Positions 1 to 11,735 of a DNA stretch of 64,000 nt are shown here, piece after piece. A program made the position numbers and the translations under genes. The DNA is from Adenanthera pavonina (Eukaryota; Streptophyta; Magnoliopsida; Fabales; Fabaceae): contig JAIVEN010000020.1 of the NCBI GenBank assembly GCA_026686845.1, forward strand, positions 6,103,501 to 6,167,500. The letters are read 5' to 3'. Position 1 is the first letter of the stretch. Every line of letters begins with the position of its first letter. The notes under the pieces were generated by a model. It searched no databases. It worked only from the letters and a program-made list of their open reading frames with translations, and had not been told where the DNA came from.

Positions 1-2600
1 CATCATATTTTGTCCTTTAAAAAATCATAATATTTTTAATGGACCTTTCCAAGTTTCCATTACGATCAAAATCAAATAAAATAACAAAAAAGCTAATTTT
101 TTATTAAAAAAATATAATTCAAAGGATTAAATAAATAATAAAAACATAATAAATGATCTTTTTTAATATTTTATTAGTATGTTTTTAGTACTCTTTATAC
201 CAAAAAAAGCCTAATACGTCAATCAGGGCCACTGAGCTCATAATTTACCAACACCAAGAGTAAAAAAGCATACCAAACTTGTTTGTTTATACACCAATAT
301 AACTATTCTTTAATGTTTTTTTTAAGGTCTATCAATATTCTTTAATGTTTAATTGTGAAAAGATGGTTGGCAAGAAAAATTGTGAAAAGATGATTTTCCT
401 TTGTTCAATTGTAGGGGATTATTATGTTAATGATACAAATCAAGTTTTTAAAAAAATTAAATAACAATAAATTTGCAATAAAATATTTAATATTCTATAT
501 TTATAGAGTAGAATCTCTGCAATTTGCAGTTTTATGAAGTTTTTTTAATAATTAAGAAAAAAATATCAAATAAATTTAAAACTGCATAAAATATATATCT
601 TCATAATTCTTGAAAAATCTACTTTCTATCTATAATTAAAAAAGAATTAAAAAAGGGATGAATCCACCGTGGCAGGACCGCAGCAGTTGGGTTCTCCACA
701 GCAGAGACCCCAGCCCCTAAATTTTCACAGTTGACTTTTTGTTTTTAATTCAGTTTTTGTTATTTGTTTACTTATTTTCTTCTCTTCCTGTAGCCAATTT
801 AAAAAATCTTCAAATTCAAGAAGATGTTCTTGGGCAAAGTAGAATATTTAAAGATAACTGAGATGAGGTTATGTCAGTTACCAATAATGAATAATCCAAA
901 TAATGAACCCGTATAATTAGACAATTTGGTGATTATTAGCATCAAATGATGATGATGTAGAATATACACTTAAGTTTACAAAATCTTGTTGCTGAGTACC
1001 TAGTGCGTCTTGCCCTAGCCCTTAGAATAAAGTAATTCTAGTTTCAACTGCATAGGCGAAATTATACGTGTAGTTGACGAATTTGTGAACTTGAAGAAGT
1101 TGAATGCAAAATACTAGTACTCCAAATATAGTACCAGTACTTTGTGTACAACTTCACTAATTTCAACTTAAAAGAATCCATTCTCTACTTTTCATTCAAG
1201 AGTAAATCTAGTTGGGTGATTGTCTCTTTACTTCAATAAATTTGATAAAAAATGCTTCCTGATGTTAAGTTTAGCTTTTCTTTTAGCCATCAGTTAAGGT
1301 TCTGCTTGATGAGACAGTAATCAGCATAACAATATTCAAGCCAGGATCAGTAAACTAAATAGTTATAGTGTTCATGAATTAATTTGCTTCGCTTACAAGT
1401 AGACTATGGTGAGAGAATTAATCATCTTTTGGGGAAATCTTGTGACGTGAAGGTGCCAGAATATTGCAAATACGAACAACACAAACAAATGTGCATTTGT
1501 TACTGATTTGTGGTCTGGTCAGTCATTAAAGGCTTAATTACAGACTCGCACTTCATAACTATGAGCCGTAGCACCATATGTTCATAGTTTGTTAATGAAG
1601 GGAAATGTTAAGGAGTCCAAATAAGGAACAAAGAAAGTAAAGAAGGTCAAGGATTTATCATGCCGAAGTATTAAAATACTTTATGATAGAGCTTGTCTCC
1701 CGAAAGAATCCTATCCGACTCGATCCAAATTAATCCAAATCTTGATAAATTTTTCCGATCAAAGTAGGGTAGATTCAAAATACCATATGTATATGCAAAA
1801 AGTAAATATTATATCAGGGCAAAGAAGGGATCAACCAGTAGATAGATACACGGGCAACAATGACAAGACTGCCACTTTTGTACCTGGATTCCATCATGTA
1901 ATCGTTTTTCATATTAATATAGATGATCCTTTTACCTTCGAAAAAAAAAAAGTCTGCCAAGACTGTTGGTGCCAAATGCTGCTAGAAACTGATACCCAGT
2001 TCTGAGTTGTTCACACAATTGACTAAATGTCTTCTCCTAGAGAGAAAGCAGCTCTTGTTAGCCTTTGGCAAGTTACTGTCAATAAAATGGGGGCGTTCAA
2101 TAGAGAGCTTTTCAGAATAGAATATGAACTAAGTGGACTCACTTTATTTAAGAAATGAACCACTTTATTCAGCAAGAGATGCAGCAGCACTGGCATATAA
2201 GGCAACAGCAGCATGACACAAACAAAAAGGTCAGGCTGAACATGTCATCAACAAAACCACCCAGTTCTAAATCAGGGAAATGATACCCAAGATAGAAAGA
2301 GCCGGTTGAACAGTAAAATATCATGCTACCAGGAAGACTGAATTCATGGATGATTTGGAATGCCCTTGAATCTACTGTTTTGCCTGATTCAGATGGAGCA
2401 TAAGTAGGGAAGTTGATTTATCACGATCCACTAAACCTGGAGAACTTCCAAGTGCAACCTTCTAAGATTATGTATATTCTTTGCTCCATGTTTAATGTGT
2501 TGCTCGCTCTATCAGGCTTCTTTCCTAGTTTCCTCAACTTTAGCTACTTCAGTCGTGCATGACTGTGGTTTTCAATCATACGTGATCCACTAACCAGTCA
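1..2600. other. AT-rich intergenic stretch, no gene recognised
   Basis: No open reading frame here has plant-protein character on either strand; the longest (about 87 codons near 1.74-2.0 kb) shows no recognisable motif. No RNA gene or mobile element with clear ends was recognised. The last few hundred bases before 2898 would include the 3' untranslated region of the minus-strand kinase gene. Confidence 0.5.
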
Positions 2601-2897
2601 TGATTCTAACTTCTAACAAGATGTGCTTCAAGGCATAAAATTGACAAAATTGAAAAGAACCACAGTATATAAAAATGTGACATTTTATCCTTTAATCATA
2701 GCAAGAAACCGCTTGCAGATTTTATGAACTTGCAATTTAAAAGGAGATGGGTCAAAACAGGAACAGTAAATTAATGTAACTAACAACAATTTTGGTACAG
2801 ACAACAGCTTCACAGAATAACGGAACCTTCATTTTCAAAAATGCGAAGAACCAAACATCTTACTTCACGTGCTTAAACCACAGCTACGAAATCTGAG

Positions 2898-3938
2898 TTA
2901 ACCAGTTATCATAGTTCCGGCACCTTGATCGGTCATAATTTCCAGGAGTAAAGAGTGCGGTACTCGGCCATCGATGATACTAGCGGTTCTCACTCCTTGT
3001 GCAAGCGATCGCACACAGCAATTCACCTTGGGAATCATTCCACCACCAACCTTTCCTTCCTCTATCATCTTCTTCACCCCCTTTATATTAATCTCCTTCA
3101 CCAAACTATTGGGGTCATTCCGGTCCTCCAGTATACCCGCAACATCGGTCAGCAATATCAATTTTTCAGCACCCAGCGCCGCAGCCAATTCTCCGGCAGC
3201 CGTATCGGCATTGATGTTATAAGCCTGGCCCAGATTATCGGCGGCTACAGACGTCACCACCGGAATGTGATTGTTATCAATGAGTGGCCGGAGAACCGTG
3301 GGATCAACCTGAGCAACGTCACCAACAAAACCCAATTCGGCAGCTTTCGGGCTTGGACGAGCCGTCATGAGCCGGCCATCCATGCCGGAAAGCCCAACGG
3401 CGGTGGCCCCTGCTTTATTAATTAGCGACACCAGGGTCTTGTTCACCTTGCCGACCAAAACCATGGACACAATCTCCATGGTCTCAGCGTCCGTAACCCG
3501 GAGGCCATCGCGGAAAACCGCCTGAATGTTGAGGCGGCCCAGCCAGTGGTTGATCTCGGGCCCACCGCCGTGCACCAATACAGGGCGAAGACCGACGCAG
3601 GAGAGAAGAACGAGGTCATTGATAACTGAGGCTTGAAGCTCGGGGGACTTCATGGCGGCTCCTCCATACTTGACGACTATGGTTTTGCCTCGAAACTTCT
3701 GGATGAAGGGGAGGGATTCGGAGAGAACATCGACACGAAGCTGATCGGGAGTGAGGGAGTCGGGAAGGGTTGGAATTTGGACGGAGGAGGTTGCGACGGC
3801 AGAAATGGAGAATTTGGGAAGGGAAGAGAAGGAGAGATTGGAATTAGTGGGACGAGAAGTTGATCTGGTAGGGTTCTTGGAGATCAATGGGAACGATGAA
3901 GAAGGAAAATTTGGAAGGGTTTTAGCAGCAAACATCAT
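2898..3938 (-). CDS. NAGK: N-acetylglutamate kinase, chloroplastic
   Basis: Phosphorylates N-acetyl-L-glutamate with ATP, the committed step of arginine synthesis in plastids; in plants this enzyme is the target of the PII nitrogen sensor (family knowledge). The predicted protein is 346 residues, close to the usual plant length of about 347. Residues 1-50 are Ser/Pro/Thr-rich with few acidic residues, like a plastid transit peptide. Amino-acid kinase motifs follow in order: VVKYGGAAM, VLVHGGGPEIN, RVTDAETMEIV, GLSGMDG, NINADTAAGELAAALGAEKL, LLTDVAGIL, GGMIPKV, and the C-terminal GTMITG. The coding sequence is a single exon. I chose the Met-Met start at 3938; the open frame extends 41 codons further upstream, but that part reads through an (AT)n tract that more likely holds the TATA box. 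Confidence 0.96.
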   Translation of the reverse strand: MMFAAKTLPNFPSSSFPLISKNPTRSTSRPTNSNLSFSSLPKFSISAVATSSVQIPTLPDSLTPDQLRVDVLSESLPFIQKFRGKTIVVKYGGAAMKSPELQASVINDLVLLSCVGLRPVLVHGGGPEINHWLGRLNIQAVFRDGLRVTDAETMEIVSMVLVGKVNKTLVSLINKAGATAVGLSGMDGRLMTARPSPKAAELGFVGDVAQVDPTVLRPLIDNNHIPVVTSVAADNLGQAYNINADTAAGELAAALGAEKLILLTDVAGILEDRNDPNSLVKEINIKGVKKMIEEGKVGGGMIPKVNCCVRSLAQGVRTASIIDGRVPHSLLLEIMTDQGAGTMITG

Positions 3939-4018
3939 AGACAGACAGAAAGCGGCGGAGATACAGAGACACCAACACTGCCACTTCCAAGCACAAGCCA
4001 GCAGTGTGTACTGTGTGT

Positions 4019-4039
4019 CTATATATATATATATATATG
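4019..4039 (-). promoter_or_regulatory. Probable TATA region of the NAGK gene, an (AT)n tract
   Basis: An alternating TA tract lies about 80-100 bp upstream of the chosen NAGK start codon, a normal TATA-to-ATG distance for a plant gene with a short leader. It is a microsatellite, so its length may vary between alleles. The assignment is inferred from position only. Confidence 0.4.
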
Positions 4040-4403
4040 CCAACATTTTTTTAATCAACATACTGATTTATCACATGCGTACATATACATTCCAGACTAG
4101 AAAAGATTTAAAATAATACCAAATATCTAGCAATAATATGGAAACAGCGCTCGGCCCTTGCATTTTCTTTATTAACATCAGCCTGTGACTTTCTTTAGGC
4201 AACACTATCTGAACAGGATGTAAATCAGCATCCTCCACAATCTTCTGCTCCTTGATGATCATTAGTGATTTACGAAGAGCTTCTAATGAAACAAATAATT
4301 TTCCTTTGACATTCCCTTTAACCTTTGCAGAACTGTAGAATCTTGATCCCATAAAATAAACGTGATACTCAGCCATCCATCTCCTCATTCCTATGTTTTC
4401 TTA

Positions 4404-4780
4404 TTAATAGTATGTTTGGATAACATAAATAAATACTTATAGGGATCTATAAGTACTTATATGGTGGAGTTGACAAACGAAAACAGCCTTTTAATAAGTA
4501 CTTATACCTCAAATAAGTGCTTATGGAAGAAACTGATTTTTTTAACTTATGATAATCACTCATCCTCCCATAATCACTTATTTCATTTTTTCTTCTTATT
4601 ATCCACCAAATAATCACTTAAACCCCAATATCCAAACACATTTCTTTTCTCAAAATCACTTATAAGGTAAAAATATCCAAACACAAATCACTTTTGACAT
4701 AATCACTTATTCTCATAATCACTTATGAATAATCACTTGTCCTCATAATTACTTATACATAATTTAATCCAAACACACCC
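4404..4780 (-). mobile_element. MITE copy A (about 377 bp) inside the LINE
   Basis: Non-coding AT-rich element whose ends read GGGTGTGTTTGGAT (minus orientation) and ATCCAAACAxxCTATTAA. These form short imperfect terminal inverted repeats built on TGTTTGGAT. The inside is packed with variants of AATAAGTGATTAT and AAGTACTTAT. It is the same family as the element at 6169-6529, in the opposite orientation. LINE coding sequence is recognisable on both sides, so it inserted into the LINE. A clear target duplication is not visible. The superfamily is uncertain (hAT-, Mutator- or PIF-like). Confidence 0.75.
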
Positions 4781-5966
4781 TTTAATGAGCCATCCACCCC
4801 AATATCTGAAAGTGTAACTTCCTAGCATACTGATGTCCTTATTGCTCTTCTCAAGCTTACTGATTGATAAAAGATCGTCCGATTGTTTCTGCAACCTTCT
4901 TGCCATGTGAAGCGCCCGATAGGTATCATTTTTACCATTATGAACCAACTGATTCCTGAAGAACCAAATAACATACATGATATTACAGATGAAGGTTATC
5001 TGTAATATATCATTGAATTCTAAAACACAGGTGAGCCATGTTAGTATATTGTCAATGATCTCCAGAGATTTTATGCTCAATGATGATCCAAACCATAAAG
5101 CTCTAGCAAAGGGTCATCTTAAAAACACATGATCCATATCTTCAATTGGATGATTGCAAAAAAAACAGTCTGTCTCTAGTTGTAAATGATGTTCCTTCAA
5201 AGTTTGATGAAGAGGAAGAGCATTATTTAACAGTTTCCAAATGAAAAGTTGTACCTTGAACTGAACTGGTATCTTCCAGATCTTATTCCAAGGAATCCTT
5301 CCCTGCAATGCATTGCCTTGATTATTGGAAAAAGATTGAGATTTCATAATGAAGTCATATCCTTCCGCAACCGAATATAATCCTCTTGAACTATGATTCC
5401 AAACTATATTATCTAAAGCACCCGAAACTGATACAGGGAGTTTGCAAATATTAGAGGCTATTTCTTCTGAATACAACAGTAGAAGGCGATTTCGGTCCCA
5501 TGATCCTCTATTGTGCAGAATAAGGTCAACAACACTAGTAAAAGTGACTAGTCGACCTGGCTGCATTGGCCACCAAAGGCGGTTGAATAAAGAAACTTGA
5601 TAACCAGATCCAATCTCCCAACTGAGATTATTTAATATGACGTCACTAGCCTTCATGATCGATTTCCGAATTATAGAGGCTTGTTGATTATTCTTTAGGG
5701 TTCCTTCTTCCTGAGCATTACAGTATTATGGTCCCAGCACCTGAAAAAAAATTCTCTGCTTGTTCACTTTGTTCATTCTCCATACAGCTTTGGCTAACAA
5801 AGCTGTATTAAAATATTCTATCTTCTTGAAACCCAAACCTCCTTCTTTTGTCTTTTTGCAAAGATGGTTCCAGCTTAACAAATGAATTCTATGCTGTCCC
5901 TCAGTGTCACCCCAGAAAAAATTTGCCATCTTCATATCTATTTTGTGACAAATTGATTTAGGAAGT

Positions 5967-6022
5967 TTGAAGCATGATAACGGATACACCAGAGTTGAAG
6001 CATGATAACGGATACACCAGAG
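5967..6022. repeat. Perfect 28 bp tandem duplication within the LINE
   Basis: The 28 bp unit beginning TTGAAGCATGATAACGGATA occurs at 5967-5994 and again directly at 5995-6022 without a mismatch. Because 28 is not a multiple of three it shifts the LINE frame: the two overlapping minus-strand frames both encode VYPLSCF at this point. It is probably a replication slip in a dead element. Confidence 0.9.
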
Positions 6023-6168
6023 ATTTCCAATGGTGAAGCTTTTTACCAATCTTCTCAATAATTTCATTAAAAACCATGTTTTTGTTTCTTTTTGGATCCA
6101 CATACATACCCAGATATTTCCGTAGATTATTAGAAAATTTCACTTGTAATATCTTAGAAAGATGACTT

Positions 6169-6529
6169 GGGTGTGTTTGGATTAGATTATGAATAAGTGA
6201 TTATTCATAAGTGATTATGAGAATAAGTGATTATATCAAAAGTGATTTGTATTTGGATATTTTTACCTCATAAGTGATTTTGAGAAAAGAAATGTGTTTG
6301 GATATTGGGGTTTAAGTGATTATTGGGTGGATAATGAGAAGGAAAAATGAAATAGATGATTATAGGAGGATAAATGATTATCATAAGTTGAAAAAATCAG
6401 CTTCTTCCATAAGTACTTATTTGAGACATAAGTGCTTATTAAAAAGCTATTTCCGTTTGGTAACTCCACCACATAAGTAATTATAGATTCCCATAAGTGC
6501 TTAATAAGCTTATCCAAACAGGCTATTAA
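6169..6529 (+). mobile_element. MITE copy B (about 361 bp) inside the LINE
   Basis: Same family as 4404-4780 but inverted. It starts GGGTGTGTTTGGATTAG and ends ATCCAAACAGGCTATTAA. It splits the LINE between the RT 'SGQ..NYSKS' region and the 'KYLGMYV' region. Flanks are GAAAGATGACTT (6157-6168) and GAAAGACTT (6530-6538), compatible with a 9 bp target duplication in which one copy gained or lost 3 bp. The element has no coding capacity. Confidence 0.78.
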
Positions 6530-7655
6530 GAAAGACTTGCTATAATTAACTGTTTGCCCTGCCATATTCTATAAATCTGTAATATTTCCTTAACCTTATT
6601 AATTTGCTCCTCTTTGCTCTGAAAGAAAAGGATGGTATCCTCAGCATACATAAGATGAGATACCTGTAGGGAATTTCTGGAGATTTTGATGCCCTTCCAT
6701 AAGCCCCGTCTTTCAGCCTTAATTATCAAGCATGAGAGTATGTTAGCACATAAAATGAACAAGTATGGAGACAACCGGTCTCCTTGCCTAAGTCCTTGAT
6801 GTGGAAAAAAGACATCTGAAATTGAACCATTTATGATTGCCTCTGATAGCAAACCGATGTAGCACAATTCATGATTCTATCAATCCATGTCAAAGGAAAC
6901 TTCGTTCTTATCCGAAGCGCTCGTAAGAATTTCCATGATATATTACCATAAGCCTTAGCAATGTCGATTTTTAATGAGCACCAACCTTTTTTGTTCCTTC
7001 TACAAGATTTAATTTTCTTCATTATCTCTGAGACAACAATGACATTATCTGATATATTCCTCCCTGCCAAAAAACCATTCTGGAAAGGGGTGACAACATC
7101 ATTCAGCACCACTTTTAATCTGTTGCACAAAACTTTTGAGATAATCTTATAAATTACATTGCATAAGTTGATAGGTCTAATGTCATTTAGAGATTGAGGT
7201 TTCTCAGTTTTGGGAATCAACACAATATAAGTCCGATTAAAAGGTTGCCACCAGTTTACCATGTTCGAAAAATTCATGAATCATCTTAAAAATATCTTCT
7301 TTAAAAATGTGCCAGAATGTTTGGTAGAATCTAGCATGAAATCCGTCTGGTCCTGGAGAACTATCAGCCTTCAACTGAAACACAGCTTCTGAAACTTCGT
7401 TCATAGAGATTACTTTGCTCAGCCAGTTCAAATGAGAAGGAGTTAATGAAGGAACCTCAATTTCACTCAAGAAGTGATTAATATCTTCAAATGTAGCATC
7501 AGATTTATCAACATATAAATGTGAAAAAACAAACTTGCAGCAGCCTTAATTATATTATCTCCTTGCCAATTTCCATTTCCATCTTTGATTCTAGAGATGT
7601 GATTAAGTACTCGCCTTTTCTTGACCAAATTGTGGAAATATTTTGGCCAACATTA

Positions 7656-10453
7656 AAAAAAAAGTTTTATAAAGCTCGGATTTTGGTTAAAAAAAAAAAA
7701 AGAAAGCTCTGATTTATTCTTCTAATATTTAAAAATATGCCCACGAATAGAAAAGAAATAAAAAAAATTAAGTTCAACGGAGTACAAATAGATGAAAAGA
7801 TATTAGAAAAAAAATTGTGAGTATGTGACTTCTTTATTAAATGTATATTTTTATTCAGTAAAAGGTATCGACTTCTTTAATATATATATATATATACACA
7901 TTTCGGATACTGCTTTAATATATTTAAACTTTGCTCAGACATATTTCTTAAGAAAAAAAAAAGAAGAGAAGAAAAAATTGTACTGAGCCTAAGAAATTAT
8001 TATGTACTATTCATCTTTGGCCAAAAAAGAATTATTTAGTATTCATCAGTTTTAGAACAATAAGTTCAAGGGAGGAATGATATTATTTAAGATTCTAAAT
8101 GCTGTAATTTTTAATGAATTTTATTTTTATTTTATATTTATGAACAAAATAGCCTACCCCAAAAAATATAGCCTACTCCCCCATTATTGGGAAATATTTA
8201 CATTTTCAAAAATACTTAAAAATTGAGGACATAAAGCGAAGTGAAATGTTTGGCCAAAAAATAGTAAAGTGAAATAAAATATATAAACCTATTGTTTAAA
8301 CATATTATGGGCTGATATAATATCAAAACAATAATTTACAATAAAGAATGATGCTAATTTATGTTCTATTTATATATCAAGACATATATAGATATTGAAT
8401 ATTTTTAATACACTATATATATTGAATATTAATTGATATTGATTAATAATAATATATCAACTGTGTGAGTCAAGTGGAAGAAATCCAATACCCCATTCAA
8501 GCAAGGTCATGGCTCCAAAGAGACTGGAATTTTGCACAGTGCTTGAAAGAATGTTTGTAGGTAGTTATAAAATATTTTGGCATCATTCAGTACAATTCCA
8601 AAATATTGGAAGATTATACGGCGTCTCTTTTGACTTTGATGAGAGGATAACAGAAGAAAGGGATAATTCTGTCCATTTAGATTTTAAGAACGTGAGGACA
8701 TGCGTTAGCATAAAAGATGATAGGACAGCATATGGGAGATAGTTAGCTAAAAGAAGAGGGGGACGATTAATTATTCTTGGGAGAATGGGACAAAAACTAA
8801 AAGATCAAAATATTGTTTGAAAAATAAGACCCAAGTTTATCTTATTTTGAGGTTATAATAGAATTTTTTAAAATCAAGAATTAAAAATTTTCAAGTTAGA
8901 ATAGAATTTTTTAATATAAAATAAGAATAAAACATTTCAAAGTGATGATAAAAAATTTTCCAAATTTTCTACTAAAAATCAAATATTTTAATTTTTTAGT
9001 ACCAAAATCCAATTTTTCCAAAGCAAAAAGTAGCTTGCAATAAAATTACAGGGATTCGATTAAGCACAGCCAAGTTTGCTAGCTTATATACATAGATAAC
9101 ATGCAGACACATTAGACTCCCTGAAACCCTTCCAGGTAGAGGGAATCTATGTTGGGAAGTATTATCTTTGGTTGTACTTGTAATTCTTGCGTAAAGATCA
9201 TGCTTTTCTTCTCTGTCCTGTATCGTTCCAATTTGATCGGATGTCCCAAAGGATTATGAGTTCCAAAACTGAATGTAGCAAATAAAGACTAGGAAAAAAA
9301 AGTACCAGAGATTCCTGACTACAGAGATGGAGTCCAGCCTTCTCTATGGAGCCAACCGCCGTTAATACTTAACCTCACTAGGTTTAGGGTTTCCTCCACC
9401 AACCTCAAAACCACAGTCAATTTGGTTTCCTCCACTACATTTATCTCTTCTTCCTCCCCTTTTCTAGTTCTACACTATTCAGGTTAAACTTTAAAAGTCT
9501 AAATTTATTTATTCATTTATTTTCAAAATTTTAAGATATCAATAATACTTTCATAAGATATTAAATCTCAACATTCCAAATCTGACCTAAACAGTACAGA
9601 TTAAAAGAGAAGAGGGCGAAGAGAGAGGGAAGTGGAGAGCAAGTCCTTTTTAAACCCTAACAGATCATGCAAGAGTATCAGATCAAATGTGAACTGTGCA
9701 ATCTAACCTCAAGATATCATAAACATAAGAAGGCCTTGCTAGGCTTCTGTGAATGAAATAGTTTACAAAGTTACAAGTGAAACAGCTGATATGCTTGCAA
9801 GTTCAGAGACCCTAATTTAGAATCATGGGCAAATATACTGACAACTGTAGCATCCTATTCAACACAGGGACAGCAAGAATCAAAGTTTAGAGATTTCAAC
9901 GAAATTAAGAATTGTGCCCGGAGACAAGGAACACTAAGCTAAGAAACAGAATGAAGCGATAAAATCCTAAAACTCACCAGAAAAATGAAAAATATTGTAC
10001 TTGACCACATTGTCAGCCAAGAAACTTTGCATCCCCAGAAAAATTAGATAAGATATCAAACTGACAAGATATGACACCCAACAATAGCAAGGAATTACGA
10101 AGCCTGAGTCTCACATCCCTTGTTTCTTTCCCAGATATGACACCACAATTGGTAGATCTACCATTTGCTGTAGGATGCTTTGTAAATGCAAGAGAAACAA
10201 GATCAGAGACCAAAGCATAGCTGAGAAATCTGCCAACTTAACTATGAGAATGAAACAAAGGAATTTTTCAAGTCATGTTGCTTTTGAAGTAATAATTAGA
10301 GAAATACAACCTTGAATCCCAACTTGGAGCAATCCAGTACCAGATGCAAAATTTCTACAAGGTTTCATTAACCAACAAACATACTACTATTTACTGTGTT
10401 TGGTAGCCCTACAGCTCTTTACAGAGACAAGGAAGCACTTAAGTTTCAACATA
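7656..10453. other. AT-rich intergenic stretch, no gene recognised
   Basis: Homopolymer-rich, with no convincing coding region. An open frame at 8509-8742 (77 codons) has no recognisable motif. A telobox-like TTTAGGGTTT lies near 9391 and a related AAACCCTAA near 9652, but no gene could be attached to them. Confidence 0.5.
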
Positions 10454-10649
10454 TTCAAGCTGGAATGTTTTTTTTTTTTGGTAGAAACCACAAGTATTCT
10501 CCTATTAGAGACAATTCTATTCAAGGTACTGTCGGGCACCAAATGTGGGCACCTCTCCCAGCGGAAATTTGAACCTTGGTTCATCACGTTATGAAGAGCT
10601 AGCCTCTTCCGCTATACTTAACCCCCATTGGTTCAAGCTGGAATGTTTT
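10454..10649 (-). mobile_element. tRNA-derived SINE with target-site duplication
   Basis: Flanked by a perfect 17 bp direct repeat, TTCAAGCTGGAATGTTT, at 10454-10470 and 10632-10648. The element (about 10471-10631) runs on the minus strand. Its head has a pol III box A match (TAGCGGAAGAG, 10604-10614) and a box B-like GGTTCAAATTT (10565-10575) about 30 bp further on, which is tRNA-like spacing. It ends in a poly(A) run, seen as T's at about 10471-10479 on the plus strand. Length, pol III boxes, A-tail and duplication together define a SINE. The matching repeat copies suggest a fairly recent insertion. Confidence 0.88.
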
Positions 10650-11735
10650 ACTTAAGTTGCCTCAGGCAACTACAGGAAAACTCCCGTTTGGTAAATATAA
10701 TGGAAAAGAAAAAATGTAATGAAAAGTAAAACGAATAAAGTAATTTTGATGATAGACAATAACTCTTGTATCTCTTCTTTTAAAAAGAAACTAAAAATGT
10801 CAAAGCACAGCTTAAAAAGCTATACTAAAGATAGCAAAACAAGGAAGGAAAGGAAATACTTCCATTATACCAATTGCGCCCAGATATTATCTCAAGAGGA
10901 ACAGAGAGTGCAAGAATCAGAATTTCTTGAATAGATTCTGTTCAATGGGTTTAACTACAATAAAGGATGATAGGGAAAAACCTGAAATTCAGGTACTTTA
11001 CCTTAATTGCGTTATAACTAAGTAATTAAACCAATTGATCTAACAACACATTCTAAGTTACTGGTTATATTAGAATCACACTATCTGTGTAAAAAGGAAG
11101 AAACTAATGATTTTAAAAAGTAGAGTACAATCTTACAAGACAAAACTAACCATGAATAGTTACTTTCATTTTGTCAAGAGTACCTCCAACAAAATTGCAG
11201 GGATAGGCTTTTCTGACTAAGCAGAAAAATTGTTCAAAAATAACAAATGAAACCGGCTTAAAACGGTTTGCTATACCACACACAATTAGATGACATCAGA
11301 GAAAGTAGCTTTGCAAGTTGATAATCTGACCAAGCAGTAATTGCAAATTTCGATTACAACCACTAAGCAGAATGAAGAAGCAAAATCTAAACCAGATCAA
11401 GAACACTTTCAATGATTAAACAAAATAGTGTGGCCACCTAATATTAAAAGCCACATCAAAGCTGTTACAGGAGACTAAAAGCAAGCCTCAGCTTTCTTTC
11501 TGTTTGCTTAAAATCTATCAAAAGAATGATAAATTTTGAGAAGACACCCTTCATCCGCTGTATCCACTAATACTAGGATATAAGAAACTTGATTGCCTTT
11601 TACAACAAAGGCCACCTCCCCTCATTCACTGAACAATAACAATCTTTAGTACTACCCTAGCTATTGATGTTAGATACCCGGGTCAACCTCCACCAATCAA
11701 ACTACCTCCAACCTCCACTAGGATTCTGAATTCGA
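10650..11735. other. Intergenic; 3' flank of the isomerase gene
   Basis: No gene recognised on either strand. The part nearest 11735 should include the 3' untranslated region of the minus-strand isomerase gene. Short open frames here have no family features. Confidence 0.5.

Larger units (their letters stand above)
4071..7655 (-). mobile_element. Decayed L1-type LINE (reverse transcriptase, zinc-binding RT and RNase H parts)
   Basis: Read on the minus strand, the pieces follow LINE ORF2 order. First comes the linker before the RT (KYFHNLVKKRR near 7.63 kb), then SSPGPDGFHARFYQTFW, then RPINLCNVIYKIISKVLCNR and FQNGFLAGRNISDNV, then GLRQGDRLSPYLFILC and the YADD box, here YAED (LMYAEDTILF). 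These are followed by YLGMYVDPKRNK, FFWGD, GGLGFKKIEYFNTALLAKAVW and the zf-RVT region (IPWNKIWKIPVQFKVQLFIW, CFFCNHP..DMDHVFL). The RNase H-like tail is damaged. The frame is broken by shifts, stops, a 28 bp duplication and two MITE insertions. The endonuclease domain is absent and the 3' end is lost near 4071, so both ends are truncated. It cannot move by itself. Confidence 0.92.

Noticed and set aside
3939..4061. Longer NAGK N-terminus from the ATG at 4061
   Set aside because: It would translate an (AT)n tract as IYIYI and add a Cys/Trp-rich stretch not seen in plant NAGK; the Met-Met start gives the usual length and transit peptide.
2955..4116. Open plus-strand frames opposite the NAGK gene
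   Set aside because: They are antisense shadows of a strongly conserved gene and show no family features.
4071..4388. A separate 105-codon gene
   Set aside because: Its sequence (GPSAVSILLLDIW) continues the RNase H-like tail of the LINE, and it begins at the MITE boundary.
8509..8742. A 77-codon open frame
   Set aside because: No motif, no paralogue in the window, and surrounding sequence is non-coding.
10387..10594. Overlapping open frames on both strands
   Set aside because: They lie across the SINE and its flanks and are explained by it.
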